From an uncultured Clostridia bacterium (GTDB lineage Bacteria; Bacillota; Clostridia; Oscillospirales; Acutalibacteraceae), in NCBI GenBank assembly GCA_944384995.1, contig CALWVN010000019.1, forward strand, positions 1 through 38,851: DNA of 38,851 nucleotides, read 5' to 3'. This document shows, in pieces, positions 15,827 through 24,151 of the stretch; position 1 is the stretch's first letter, and every line of letters starts with the position of its first letter. Below the pieces are notes generated by a model. That model made no database searches, had not been told where the DNA came from, and saw only the letters and a list, made by a program, of their open reading frames with translations. The position numbers and the translations under genes are program-made.

Positions 15827-16411
15827 GTGCATAGGAAGGTTTCATTGAAGCTGTATGTTTGCAGAAACTTTCGGCTGCGAAAGCAAATAAATTTCTGCTT
15901 AAACCTGTAGGGGCGGGCGGAACAGAGCACAGAAGTCAGAGCTTAGACAGCAGATGCGGAAGATTCAAATTTTTGCGAAGCCACAGCTGTACAGCATTCC
16001 AAATTTTCGCAGTCGTAGGGGCGGGTGATTCCCCTGTTAGGGGAAATGTCCGCGTAAGCGGACAAAAGGGTGCCGCGTTCGGAGGATTTCTGTGCCCGCC
16101 CGCAGGAAAGTTGGATTTTATAATCGGTTTCGGCGAAAAACAGATTTACGGTTTTCATAACAGACGCAAGTCGTTTTGCTTTCGCACATTGCTCGGGCGG
16201 GCACTTAAGCCCCACCCCTACAAGAGGTGCTTTTTTCCTTTTCTACACAGCCGCGGCAATGCGTGAAATCCACCTGCCCCACGTCTAACATCTAATATCT
16301 AACGTCTAAAATCTAAAACGGCCAGCCGCAAGGGCTGTCCCTATGGATTACGCGTTCCGCGGCTTCACACAAAACTTCCCTGTCCCGCGTCCAGTATCTA
16401 GCATCCAGCAT
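15827..16411. repeat. Intergenic mosaic between mgsA and the minD-like gene
   Basis: Order: linker; a half hairpin GTAGGGGCGGG (15908) fused to a five-unit heptad array (15922-15956); linker; the composite REPIN-like element 16015-16221; linker; a five-unit array 16284-16318; a GGACAGCC-type hairpin at 16319-16344 with one mismatch; linker; and the array 16390-16424 that enters the minD-like gene. An ORF of 135 codons at 15859-16266 is made wholly of these repeats and is not called. Confidence 0.8.
16015..16221. repeat. REPIN-like element, GTAGGGGCGGG family, with a nested hairpin block
   Basis: This is the inverse of the copies at 74-215 and 8261-8406, with the interior around TTTTCATAACAGACGCAAG recognisably the same. 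Its GTAG-side hairpin at the left has a block in its loop: GTGATTCCCCTGTTAGGGG, then the stem GTCCGC-GTAA-GCGGAC and AAAAGGGTGCC. The same block occurs at 20908-20973 and 38519-38570 with altered but still paired stems. Confidence 0.8.
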
Positions 16412-16424
16412 CTAACATCTGACT
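16390..16424. repeat. Five-unit heptad array overlapping the 3' end of the minD-like gene
   Basis: Units TCCAGTA, TCTAGCA, TCCAGCA, TCTAACA, TCTGACT. The stop (16412-16414) and the last codons (VRC) of the minD-like gene are inside it. Confidence 0.85.
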
Positions 16425-17149
16425 TTCTTCACCTTGAACTCCACGTCCTCGCCCAAAAGGCGGGCGGCGACGCGTGCGAACGCTTCGCGGGTGGACGCAA
16501 GCGGGCGGTCGCCCTCGGCAAGGCGCTTGAGGTGCGGGTCGTCGGGGATCGCGCCGATAAGACGCATCCCGCTTTGCGTGACCGCACTGTCCGGCGACAG
16601 GCACTCGTGTGCGCGAAGCTGAAAATAATCAAACCGGTTGAGCAGCAGGCGCACCTCCTGCTCGGGGATGTGCGCAAACAAAAGCGCGCCGAGCGCCGAT
16701 GCGGCACGCACGCAGACCGCATCGGGGGTAGCGACTGCCACCGCCGCGTTCGAAACGCTGCAAAGCGTCGGCACAAAGCCCGCAAGCCCTGCCGGCGCGT
16801 CCAGCAGGCAGAAATCAAAATCCTTTTCCACTGCGCCGAGCACGGCGGAAAAAGCAGTTTCGTCCGGCAATGCCGCATCCGCCGGCGGCGGCAGCATGAG
16901 CCCCAGCCGCCCGTCCTCGGTTTTCAGCAGCGCGTCGGACGGCGCACAAACACTTTCAGCGGCGTCCAGCCAAGTGTATACCGCCTCGGCGCCGAGACCC
17001 GTCAGCAGGTCGAGCGTGCGCAGCCCCGCGTCGCAGTCGATGAGCAGTACCCTTTGCCCGCGTGCCGTCAGGGCATGTGCCAGGCACACGGCGGTGGTAG
17101 ACTTCCCCGCGCCGCCCTTGCCGGAGCAGATCAGGATGCGTTTCGCCAT
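16412..17149 (-). CDS. MinD-like P-loop ATPase
   Basis: This 245-residue protein has the deviant Walker A motif GKGGAGKST (10-18), LLIDCDAGLRTLDLL, and DAPAGLAGF, which resembles the MinD signature DSPAG more than that of chromosome-partition ParA. In Firmicutes MinD recruits MinC to block polar division. Neither minC nor minE is beside it, and the C-terminus (EDVEFKVKKVRC) shows no clear MinD amphipathic membrane-targeting helix, so a classical Min role is uncertain. It lies 20 bp after mrdA in the mre cluster. Its last codons derive from a heptad repeat array. Confidence 0.82.
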   Translation of the reverse strand: MAKRILICSGKGGAGKSTTAVCLAHALTARGQRVLLIDCDAGLRTLDLLTGLGAEAVYTWLDAAESVCAPSDALLKTEDGRLGLMLPPPADAALPDETAFSAVLGAVEKDFDFCLLDAPAGLAGFVPTLCSVSNAAVAVATPDAVCVRAASALGALLFAHIPEQEVRLLLNRFDYFQLRAHECLSPDSAVTQSGMRLIGAIPDDPHLKRLAEGDRPLASTREAFARVAARLLGEDVEFKVKKVRC

Positions 17150-17169
17150 TTTCCGTTCCCCTTTCCGGT

Positions 17170-19263
17170 TCAGCCGAGCACGCTGTTGTAGCCCTGCTCG
17201 GTATCCAGCTGTGTCTCGGCGGCAAAATAGGCTTCGTAGATCTGTGCGACGAGCGTGGCCGTCGCCGTACCGCTGTTTAGGTTTTCGATTGCCACGGCGA
17301 CGGCGATTTCGGGGTCTTCATACGGCGCAAAAGAGATCATAAAGCCGTTTAAGCCTTCGACAATGTCGCCGTCTACCTTTGCTTTGGATTCCGCCGTACC
17401 ACTCTTCGCGGCGACCGCTACGGGAAGGTTGCGCAGCGCCGAAACGCGTGCGCCGTAGCGGCGCATACCCTCGCGCACAATGCGCAGGGTGTTGTCGGAC
17501 ACGTTCAGTTCCTGCGCGACTGTGCCGGTGTTTTCGAGGATCGTCTCGGAATAGTCGGCAGTCTTGATGCTTTTCACGAAATGTGCCTGATAGCGCGTCC
17601 CCGTGGCAAGCGCAGCGGCGTAGTTCGCAAGCTGGATGGGCGTGAACAGGTTGTCGGACTGCCCGATCGCCGCCTGCACGGTATCGCCGGGGTACCAGGT
17701 GCCGCCGTGGGATTCGCGGTATTCGATGCTGGCGAGCACGCCCGTGGATTCGCCCACCTCCACGCCGGTCTTCTGCCCGAGCCCGAAGCGCGAGCAGTAT
17801 TCGTTCATGCGCTCGATCCCCAAAAGCCTGCCCGTCTCATAGAAAAAGATGTTGCAGGACTGGTTGAGCGCCTCTTTGACGTCAATGTTGCCGTGATAAC
17901 CGGTGCAGCGGAAGACGGTATCCGTGAAATAGGTATAGTACCGCGTGCAGCGGAAGGTGGAGGTCTCGGTGATGACGCCCTCCTCTAAGCCCGCAACAGC
18001 GATAGCAGGCTTCATCGTGGAGCCGGGCGCGTAGGTCGAAAGCAGCGCGCGGTTCCACAGCGGCGAATCCGTATCTGCCGCAAGCGCCGCGTAATTGTCG
18101 TAATAGGTCGAAAGGTCATAGCTCGGGTAGGTCGCGCAGGCGAGCACGCCGCCCGTTTTCACGTCGAGGACGACCGCGGAGCCGACCGCAGGGATGGCTT
18201 CCTTGTCACGGTACTCCTCCACAAATGCCGCAAGCGCGTCCTGCACCTGCTTTTGGAAGCCTGAATCGATCGTCAGGATCACGGCGTCGCCCGCTTCGGG
18301 TGCTGTGGTGATCTCGGAGGTCTTGTTGCCGTCGGCGTCGGTCGTTGTGGTCATAACGCCGTTCGTCCCGCGCAGATACTCCTCCATGGCGCTTTCAATG
18401 CCGAATTTACCGATGGTGTCGTCCATGGCGTAGGCGCGTAAGGACAGGGTCTGCCTCTCGGCGTCGGTCAGCGACTCGTCGGCGGACGCCGTTTTGTATT
18501 CTTCGGAAAGCGACGCATATTCCTCCGCGTCGAGCGCCCCCGTCACCCCGATGATGTGCGGGGCAATGGTGCCGTCCGTGTAGCTGCGGCGCGTCGTGAC
18601 TTCAACATCCACGCCGACATACGTCGCGCTGTTTTCCTTGATAATCGCGGCGACCTCGGTCGAGACCTCGTCCGCGAAGGTGAAAGGGTTCACCGCCGAG
18701 AACGAGATGCGCTTGAGCGAATAGCACACGGAGCCGATCTTACGCGCCGTCTGCGGATCGTAATCCTGTAATTTGAATTTCTCAACCAGCGCGTCAAAGC
18801 AGTTTTGCGCTGTGGCATAAGAGTTCAAATGCAGCACATCGCGCGATTTCAAAAACGCGATATCGGAATCGGCGTTTTCCTTATATCGGATGTTGCCGTT
18901 CGCATCAAATTCCAGCGGCAGGTCGTCGTTCCATTCTACGCCGTGTTCCTCGCACAGCGCGATGAGCGCCGCCAGGATCTCGTTGCGCCGTTCCTGCTCG
19001 GCGGTCGGCGGGAAATATGAGGCGTTGAGCACGATCGTGTTGACCTGTTCGTTCGTGACAAGCGGTACGCCGTTGCAGTCGAGGATCTCGCCGCGCGCCG
19101 CCTCGATGGTGCTGTTCACGGAATTGAGCGCGACGCCGTCGGTGGAATACTCGCCGGCGTTGACGACCTGCACGCGGAACAGCTCCACTAAGAACACGGA
19201 GAAAAACAGCGCGATGGCAACCAAAAACGCCATAGTGCGCAGCCGCAGGCTTTTTTCTTTCAT
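17170..19263 (-). CDS. mrdA: Penicillin-binding protein 2 (elongasome transpeptidase)
   Basis: This 697-residue class B PBP cross-links peptidoglycan during cell elongation. It has an N-terminal membrane anchor (about 10-30), the class B dimerisation domain (ARGEILDCNGVPL), and a transpeptidase domain with STMK (about 415-418), SCN (in NQSCNIFFYE) and KSGT (in AAKSGTAES). A large region between residues 100 and 300 is longer than in E. coli PBP2. It lies directly downstream of mreD, the usual place for mrdA. No rodA is in the window. Confidence 0.92.
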   Translation of the reverse strand: MKEKSLRLRTMAFLVAIALFFSVFLVELFRVQVVNAGEYSTDGVALNSVNSTIEAARGEILDCNGVPLVTNEQVNTIVLNASYFPPTAEQERRNEILAALIALCEEHGVEWNDDLPLEFDANGNIRYKENADSDIAFLKSRDVLHLNSYATAQNCFDALVEKFKLQDYDPQTARKIGSVCYSLKRISFSAVNPFTFADEVSTEVAAIIKENSATYVGVDVEVTTRRSYTDGTIAPHIIGVTGALDAEEYASLSEEYKTASADESLTDAERQTLSLRAYAMDDTIGKFGIESAMEEYLRGTNGVMTTTTDADGNKTSEITTAPEAGDAVILTIDSGFQKQVQDALAAFVEEYRDKEAIPAVGSAVVLDVKTGGVLACATYPSYDLSTYYDNYAALAADTDSPLWNRALLSTYAPGSTMKPAIAVAGLEEGVITETSTFRCTRYYTYFTDTVFRCTGYHGNIDVKEALNQSCNIFFYETGRLLGIERMNEYCSRFGLGQKTGVEVGESTGVLASIEYRESHGGTWYPGDTVQAAIGQSDNLFTPIQLANYAAALATGTRYQAHFVKSIKTADYSETILENTGTVAQELNVSDNTLRIVREGMRRYGARVSALRNLPVAVAAKSGTAESKAKVDGDIVEGLNGFMISFAPYEDPEIAVAVAIENLNSGTATATLVAQIYEAYFAAETQLDTEQGYNSVLG

Positions 19264-19293
19264 GGGGACTCCTTTTCAGCTTCTGCCGGGAAA

Positions 19294-19812
19294 CTACTCC
19301 GGCACGCGCGTGCGGCGCATACCTTCGCGCACGAGCAGATAAAACAGAGGGGTAAACAAAACGGAAAACACGGCCGCGGGCAGGTAGTAGCGGACATACA
19401 GCCAGCCGGCGCTGTCCACGCCCTCGGCGACCACAAAAAAGATCACATACAAAGATACATACAAAACGTGCGCGAGCACCGACAGCAGCATGGCGGTGAT
19501 CAGGTTGTTGCGCATGATCGTGTTGATGAGGATGCCGCACGCCGCGCCGATAAGCATAAATAACAGCGCATGGAACCCGTCGCCCAGGGGCGAGACGCTG
19601 TCCCAAAGGATGCCTGCAAACGCACCGAACAGCGCGCCTGCGATCTCGCGCTCAAAAAGCCCCAAACAGACCGTCAGCGACAAAAGGAAAAACGGCCGTA
19701 CGCCGAACACCGACGGGAACGCGCCGGGCGTGTTTTGCAGCAGGTGCGCGCCTAAGATCAGCAGCGCGAAGATCGCGCGGCGCAATAGCAAAATCCTTGT
19801 CCGCTTACGCAT
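19294..19812 (-). CDS. mreD: Rod shape-determining protein MreD
   Basis: This 172-residue, very hydrophobic protein has five to six membrane spans and a positively charged start (MRKRTRILLLRRAI), with the family-like GALFGAFAGILWDSVSPLGDGFHALLFMLIG. MreD is a membrane partner of MreC in the elongasome. The ATG at 19812 lies just after GAGGGGAAAGG and overlaps the mreC stop by 8 nt; an in-frame start 30 nt earlier lies inside mreC and is less likely. Confidence 0.88.
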   Translation of the reverse strand: MRKRTRILLLRRAIFALLILGAHLLQNTPGAFPSVFGVRPFFLLSLTVCLGLFEREIAGALFGAFAGILWDSVSPLGDGFHALLFMLIGAACGILINTIMRNNLITAMLLSVLAHVLYVSLYVIFFVVAEGVDSAGWLYVRYYLPAAVFSVLFTPLFYLLVREGMRRTRVPE

Positions 19813-20650
19813 CGCCTTTCCCCTCAAAATCCGTGATGACAAAGGCGTCCTGCACCTCGCCGATGTCTACACCGGGCCGGATCTCGGCACAGTAGGAGAC
19901 GTCGCCTTCCTCCTGATACACCTGCGTAACCGTGCCGATAATGAGGTTGCGCGGGAACACGCCGCCCACGCCGGAGGTGCAGACGATCCCGCCCGGGGCG
20001 ACCGTTGTGCTCTGTGACAGCCCCGTGAGCTTCACCAGCCCTTCGGCGGCAAGCGCAGAGGTCGTTTCGGTATAGCCCGTCTCGCCCGTGTGGATCTCAT
20101 ATGCAGCAGCGCTGACCTTCGGGTCGCAGATCGACAGCACTACACAGGTGGTGGGGGCGACCTCGGACACGATGCCGATCAGATATTCGCCGCTGATGAC
20201 CGGGTCACCGACGGAAACGCCGTCGGTCTCACCGCAGCTTAAAGTAAACGAGCCGAACACATCGGCGGCGTCGCGCCCGATGAGCGTACCCGCGACGAAT
20301 TGGAAGTCGGGATTCTCCTCTTTGACCCCAAGGAAGTTTTCATAGCTTTCTACCCGGCGCTGCAGTTCCTCATAGTCCACAAGCATCCCCTGGTATTCGG
20401 CGATCTGGCTTTCGAGCTCCTCTACGCGGTCGCGGTACGCGCCCGCCGAAACAAAGCCGCCCGCCGCGTCGCCCACCTTGTCCGCTATGTAGGTGCAGGC
20501 GCGCTCCAAAGGTGAGAGCACCGTGCTCACCGCAGACGTCAGCACGGAAGTGCCGCCGGAAAACGCCGCCGCGGCAATCACGCACGCGAGCAGCACCACG
20601 GCTACGGTCAGCAAAACTTTGAATGCGGTGGATTTGAAAAAGTTACGCAT
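19805..20650 (-). CDS. mreC: Rod shape-determining protein MreC
   Basis: This 281-residue bitopic membrane protein has one N-terminal membrane span (about 10-30), a coiled coil (about 70-110, YRDRVEELESQIAEYQGML) and the extracytoplasmic beta-domains with GTLIGRDAADVFGSFTL and GGIVCTSGVGGVFPRNLIIGTV. It links MreB to the cell-wall synthases. The ATG at 20650 follows AAAGGAG by 4 nt. It is separated from mreB by a 465-bp repeat insert, although these genes are normally adjacent. Confidence 0.92.
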   Translation of the reverse strand: MRNFFKSTAFKVLLTVAVVLLACVIAAAAFSGGTSVLTSAVSTVLSPLERACTYIADKVGDAAGGFVSAGAYRDRVEELESQIAEYQGMLVDYEELQRRVESYENFLGVKEENPDFQFVAGTLIGRDAADVFGSFTLSCGETDGVSVGDPVISGEYLIGIVSEVAPTTCVVLSICDPKVSAAAYEIHTGETGYTETTSALAAEGLVKLTGLSQSTTVAPGGIVCTSGVGGVFPRNLIIGTVTQVYQEEGDVSYCAEIRPGVDIGEVQDAFVITDFEGKGDA

Positions 20651-20775
20651 AGTTCTCCTTTGGGCAGACACACAAAAAGGCAGAGGGCGGGGGGTAGATT
20701 TCAGAGATCGGCGGTCAGAAGCAAGACGGGCGGGTTTCCGCTTGGGCTTTTACCGCCTGCTATTCGCCGGTTTTT

Positions 20776-20908
20776 TCTCTCCCCCAGGCTTGCTTCGCTC
20801 GCCTTCCCCCTCGTCAGAGGGGGAAACGCTTGACCGAAAGTTTGCTGAAACCCTTTCCTCCCTCTGAGGAGGGAGGTGGCACGGCGGAACGTCGTGACGG
20901 AGGGAGAG
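20776..20908. repeat. CTCTCCC-family hairpin pair (BIME-like), copy 1
   Basis: One hairpin has the frame CTCTCCCCCAGG...CCTTCCCCCTCGTCAGAGGGGG, with inner arms GGCTTGC and GCTCGCC. The facing hairpin has the frame CCTCCCTCTGAGGAGGGAGGTG...CGGAGGGAGAG, with inner arms CACGGCG and CGTCGTG. Frames match copies at 28356-28481 and 34597-34721, while the inner stems are different sequences that still pair. Confidence 0.85.
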
Positions 20909-20973
20909 CCCCAAGCGGCACCCTTTTGTCGCTTCGCGACATTTCCTCTGACAGGGGAATCACCCGCCCCTAC
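20908..20973. repeat. Hairpin block with GTAG foot and covarying inner stem
   Basis: Read on the minus strand it is GTAGGGGCGGGTGATTCCCC, then CTGTCAGAGG, the stem GTCGC-GAA-GCGAC, and AAAAGGGTGCCGCTT. The related blocks at 16015 and 38509 have GTCCGC-GTAA-GCGGAC and GTCCGC-GTA-GCGGAC. Confidence 0.8.
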
Positions 20974-21054
20974 AGGATTGTACTGATTTTTTATTGCCTT
21001 CGCAGCCGAAAGGTTGTACAAACACGCGGTTTTGATAGAACCGACCGCACCGAT

Positions 21055-21110
21055 TCTGACTTCTGCCTTTTAACTTCTAATTTCTGAAAGCTGCCCGCTG
21101 AAATCTGATT
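21055..21110. repeat. Eight-unit heptad array next to the mreB stop
   Basis: Units TCTGACT, TCTGCCT, TTTAACT, TCTAATT, TCTGAAA, GCTGCCC, GCTGAAA, TCTGATT in unbroken phase, ending 5 bp from the mreB stop codon. Confidence 0.88.
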
Positions 21111-21115
21111 TTTTC

Positions 21116-22135
21116 TTAATCGTAGTTCCGTTTGCCGGTCACGGCGAGCACGGCGTCGTTCTCCAGACACTTGCCGCAGCCGTCCACCACGCAGTCCAGC
21201 GGATTTTCCGCGACGTGCACGGGGATCTTCGTCTCAATGGAGATCAGCTTGTCGAGCCCGCGCAGCAGCGCGCCGCCGCCCGTGAGCATGATGCCGCGGT
21301 CGATGATGTCGGCGGAAAGCTCGGGCGGGGTCTTCTCGAGCGTCGAACGGATGGTGTCAAGGATCTGGTTGACCGGGTCGGAAAGCGCCTCGCGCACCTC
21401 TTCGGAGGTGATCTCAATGTTCTTCGGCAGGCCGTCGAGCAGATTTCTGCCCTTGACGTCCATGGCGCCCTCGCCGTCGTAGGGGTAAGCAGAGCCGATC
21501 TTGATCTTGATATCCTCCGCCGTGCGCTCGCCGATGAGCAGGTTGTGCTTTTTGCGGATGTAAGCGATGATGGCTTCGTCAAAATTGTCGCCCGCCACGC
21601 GCGCGGACTGCGCGGTAACGATGTCGCCGAACGAAATGACCGCGACCTCGCTGGTACCGCCGCCGATGTCCACGACCATGGAGCCGACTGCTTCGGAAAC
21701 GGGCAGCCCCGCGCCGATCGCTGCCGCCATGGGTTCTTCGATGAGGCTGACATACTTCGCGCCCGCCGAACGCGCCGCGTCATGCACCGCCTTGCGCTCT
21801 ACTTCGGTAACGCCCGAGGGGATGCAGATGAGCACGCGCGCTTTCGAAAACGGGGATTTGTTGATCGCCATGCGGATGAATTCCTTGAGCATGTCCGAGG
21901 TGATCTCAAAGTCAGCGATAACGCCGTCCTTCAAGGGGCGTACCGCCGTGATGGAACCGGGCGTTCTGCCGATCATCTGCTTCGCTTTGTCGCCGACGGC
22001 GACGACCTTCTGCGGGTAGGCGCTCACGTCCACCGCAACGACCGAGGGCTCACGGATCACAATGCCCTTGCCTTTAACGAAAACAAGGGTATTGGCGGTG
22101 CCGAGGTCGATCCCAATATCCTGTGAAAACAACAT
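21116..22135 (-). CDS. mreB: Rod shape-determining protein MreB (actin homologue)
   Basis: This 339-residue protein forms cytoplasmic filaments that steer elongasome wall synthesis. Actin-fold ATP motifs are visible: [14 protein letters not shown] (phosphate 1), [15 protein letters not shown] (phosphate 2), [24 protein letters not shown] and [15 protein letters not shown] (adenosine). The start at 22135 gives [15 protein letters not shown] and follows AAGGAAGAG; an upstream in-frame ATG adds 22 unrelated residues and is rejected. It has a strong promoter and opens the cell-shape cluster mreB-mreC-mreD-mrdA-minD-like. Confidence 0.96.
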   Translation of the reverse strand: MLFSQDIGIDLGTANTLVFVKGKGIVIREPSVVAVDVSAYPQKVVAVGDKAKQMIGRTPGSITAVRPLKDGVIADFEITSDMLKEFIRMAINKSPFSKARVLICIPSGVTEVERKAVHDAARSAGAKYVSLIEEPMAAAIGAGLPVSEAVGSMVVDIGGGTSEVAVISFGDIVTAQSARVAGDNFDEAIIAYIRKKHNLLIGERTAEDIKIKIGSAYPYDGEGAMDVKGRNLLDGLPKNIEITSEEVREALSDPVNQILDTIRSTLEKTPPELSADIIDRGIMLTGGGALLRGLDKLISIETKIPVHVAENPLDCVVDGCGKCLENDAVLAVTGKRNYD

Positions 22136-22189
22136 AGGACTCTTCCTTTCTTTCCAAGCGCAGTGCGCGCAATTTTCCAATATGTAGTT

Positions 22190-22218
22190 ATTATAACCCA
22201 CGCCTTAAAAATTCTCAA
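22190..22218 (-). promoter_or_regulatory. Strong sigma-A promoter of mreB
   Basis: On the minus strand, TTGAGA (22213-22218), 17 bp, and a perfect TATAAT (22190-22195), with a leader of about 50 nt to the mreB start. Confidence 0.85.
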
Positions 22219-22280
22219 CCGCCAAATCGTTAAAACTTTCTGAATTCTGTCGTAATTTTTTTGTAAAAGTCCGCGCGATT

Positions 22281-22704
22281 TTAGATGCTGGATGCTGGAC
22301 GCTGGATGTGCGCGCCGGCGGGCAGAGGACAGACGGCAGAGTGCAGAGGCGGCATGGTAGATTTATTCGAAGCCGTAGCTGCACAGAATACCGAAAAATC
22401 GATCAAACGCGTAGTGGCAGGCTTCCATGCCTGCCAAAGGGTGGTCGAAAAACGGAACTACTTTCTGCTGTCTCGAAAATTTCCTGTCCCTTTTCTCGGA
22501 AAATGAAAACAAAATTCTACTCTTTCCGGCAGGCGTGGAAGCCTGCCACTACGCGGAAACATTTCATTCATCATAGACATGGGTTATTATTTTGCCCGCC
22601 TCTGCTTAGGCAGAGCCTTTCGATTTACGGCGAACCCGCAGCTTTGCGCAACCCCCGCCCCATCCCGCTTCTGACTTCTAACCTCGGCCATCTGATATAT
22701 AAAA
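22281..22704. repeat. Intergenic mosaic upstream of mreB
   Basis: Order: four-unit array TTAGATG, CTGGATG, CTGGACG, CTGGATG (22281-22308); a second four-unit array of GCAGANN type (22322-22349); linker; the GTAGTGGCAGGC element (22411-22552); linker; and a five-unit array (22670-22704) that ends inside the terminator at 22701. No gene is supported. Confidence 0.8.
22411..22552. repeat. REPIN-like element, GTAGTGGCAGGC family
   Basis: Facing hairpins with GTAG feet have arms GGCAGGC and GCCTGCC, separated by about 90 bp. Read on the minus strand, the interior (AGAATTTTGTTTTC, then GGAAATTTTC) resembles that of the GTAGGGCGCGGGC copy at 38509-38706, so elements with different stems share a common interior ancestry. 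Confidence 0.82.
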
Positions 22705-22730
22705 AGCCGAGGCGTACGCCCCGGCTTTTT
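22701..22730. terminator. Terminator after the M18 aminopeptidase gene
   Basis: AAAAAGCCGAGGCG and CGCCCCGGCTTTTT form a stem with one mismatch around TA, with T-runs on both strands, 11 bp past the stop at 22742. Confidence 0.88.
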
Positions 22731-22741
22731 GCTCCCGCTGT

Positions 22742-24151
22742 CTATTTTTCTTCGAAAAACGCCTTGCACGCGCGGTAGGTCATGAACACGTCGAGCTTCG
22801 AGACGATCTCGAACGGCGCGTGCATGGAAAGCACCGGCACGCCGATGTCCACGACATCAATATCCATGCCTGCCAAGAACATCGCGACCGTGCCGCCGCC
22901 GCCCGCGTCCACCTTGCCGAGCTCTGCGCACTGCCAAACGACGCCGTTTTCATCCAGCATGCGGCGCACAGCCGCCATATATTCCGCAGACGCATCCGAC
23001 GTGCCGCTTTTGCCGCGTGCGCCGGAGTACTTCATGAACGCGGCGCCCCCGTTTAGGAACGCGGCGTTGTTGCGTTCGCAGACGTCCGGATAGGTCGGGT
23101 CGAATGCTGCCGTCACGTCCGCCGAAAGGCTTTTCGTATGGTGCAGCGCCGTGCGGACGTTTTCGCCGCGCGCTAAGCACAGATCCGTGATGAAGTGCTC
23201 CAGATACGCGGAATTAAGCCCCGTATTGCCCTCCGAACCGATCTCCTCCTTGTCCGTGAGCACGGTCACCGCCGTGTAAGCAGGCGTGCCCTCCAGCGCA
23301 AAGATCGCCTCGGCCGCCGGGTAGGCGCACACGCGGTCGTCGTGGCCGTAGGAACCGATCATGCTGCGGTCAAAGCCGATGTCGCACGCTTGAAACGCCG
23401 GGACGATTTCAAGCTCCGCACTTAAGAAATCGCTTTCCGTCACGCCGTATTTTTCAAACAGGATGTTCAGAATATTCAGCTTGACCTGATCGCTGCTCTC
23501 GTCGGCGGAAAACGGGCGGCTGCCCACGAGCACGTTGAGCTCCTCGCCGCGCACGCCGTCGGCGAGCGTGCGCTTCATCTGCTCGTTCGCCAGGTGCGGC
23601 AGCAGGTCCGTTACCGCAAAACGCGGTTCATCCGCTTCTTCGCCGACGCGCACCTCTATCTTTTCGCCGTCCTTTTTGACGAGCACGCCGTGCAGCGCAA
23701 GCGGCAGGCACGTCCACTGGTATTTCTTGATGCCGCCGTAATAATGCGTTTTGAAAAGCGCCAAGCCGGCGTCCTCGTAAAGCGGGCTGGGCTTTAAGTC
23801 AAGCCGCGGCGAGTCGATGTGCGCCGCCGTCAGCCGCAGGCCCGCTTCGAGCGGCTTTTCGCCGATCACCGCAAGGATGATCGCCTTGCCGCGATTGTTG
23901 TAATAGACCTTGTCGCCCGCGGTATACGCCTTTTTCGGGTCGAATTCGGCGAAGCCGTGCGCCTTCGCGCGCACCTCCATGAACGACGCCGCTTCACGCT
24001 CGGTCTTGGCGCGGTTGAGGAAATCCTTGTACCCTTCGCAGAATGCGTCCGCTTCGGCGATCTCGGGTTGCGTCAGCTTTTTCGCCGCATTTTCCCGCTT
24101 GTGAAACAGCTTTTCCTTAAGCTCGTCCGCCTTGCTTTTTTCTTCAGCCAT
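22742..24151 (-). CDS. M18 family aminopeptidase
   Basis: This 469-residue zinc aminopeptidase (aspartyl aminopeptidase/aminopeptidase I family) removes N-terminal residues from peptides in the cytoplasm. Metal and catalytic motifs are AAHIDSPRLDLKP (His about 111), SYGHDDRVCAY, VLTDKEEIGSEGNTG and VLSMHAPFE. The start at 24151 follows AGAGGAG and overlaps the transglycosylase stop by 8 nt; earlier in-frame codons lie within that gene. It is last in the coaE-slt-M18 unit and is followed by a terminator. Confidence 0.92.
   Translation of the reverse strand: MAEEKSKADELKEKLFHKRENAAKKLTQPEIAEADAFCEGYKDFLNRAKTEREAASFMEVRAKAHGFAEFDPKKAYTAGDKVYYNNRGKAIILAVIGEKPLEAGLRLTAAHIDSPRLDLKPSPLYEDAGLALFKTHYYGGIKKYQWTCLPLALHGVLVKKDGEKIEVRVGEEADEPRFAVTDLLPHLANEQMKRTLADGVRGEELNVLVGSRPFSADESSDQVKLNILNILFEKYGVTESDFLSAELEIVPAFQACDIGFDRSMIGSYGHDDRVCAYPAAEAIFALEGTPAYTAVTVLTDKEEIGSEGNTGLNSAYLEHFITDLCLARGENVRTALHHTKSLSADVTAAFDPTYPDVCERNNAAFLNGGAAFMKYSGARGKSGTSDASAEYMAAVRRMLDENGVVWQCAELGKVDAGGGGTVAMFLAGMDIDVVDIGVPVLSMHAPFEIVSKLDVFMTYRACKAFFEEK

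Larger units (their letters stand above)
20651..21115. repeat. Intergenic mosaic splitting mreB from mreC
   Basis: Order: a short degenerate heptad array (about 20694-20721), linker, the CCTCTGACGAGGGGG-family hairpin pair (20776-20908), the nested block with GTCGC/GCGAC stem ending in CCCCTAC (20908-20973), linker, and an eight-unit heptad array (21055-21110) that ends 5 bp from the mreB stop. No promoter for mreC was recognised inside it. Confidence 0.8.

Noticed and set aside
15859-16266. 135-codon plus-strand ORF with cysteine- and glycine-rich product
   Set aside because: It is a translation through heptads, linkers and the REPIN-like element. Similar peptides appear from other repeat copies, and there is no ribosome binding site or family match.
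22308-22778. 156-codon plus-strand ORF upstream of mreB
   Set aside because: It runs through repeat modules and a terminator and has no conserved features.
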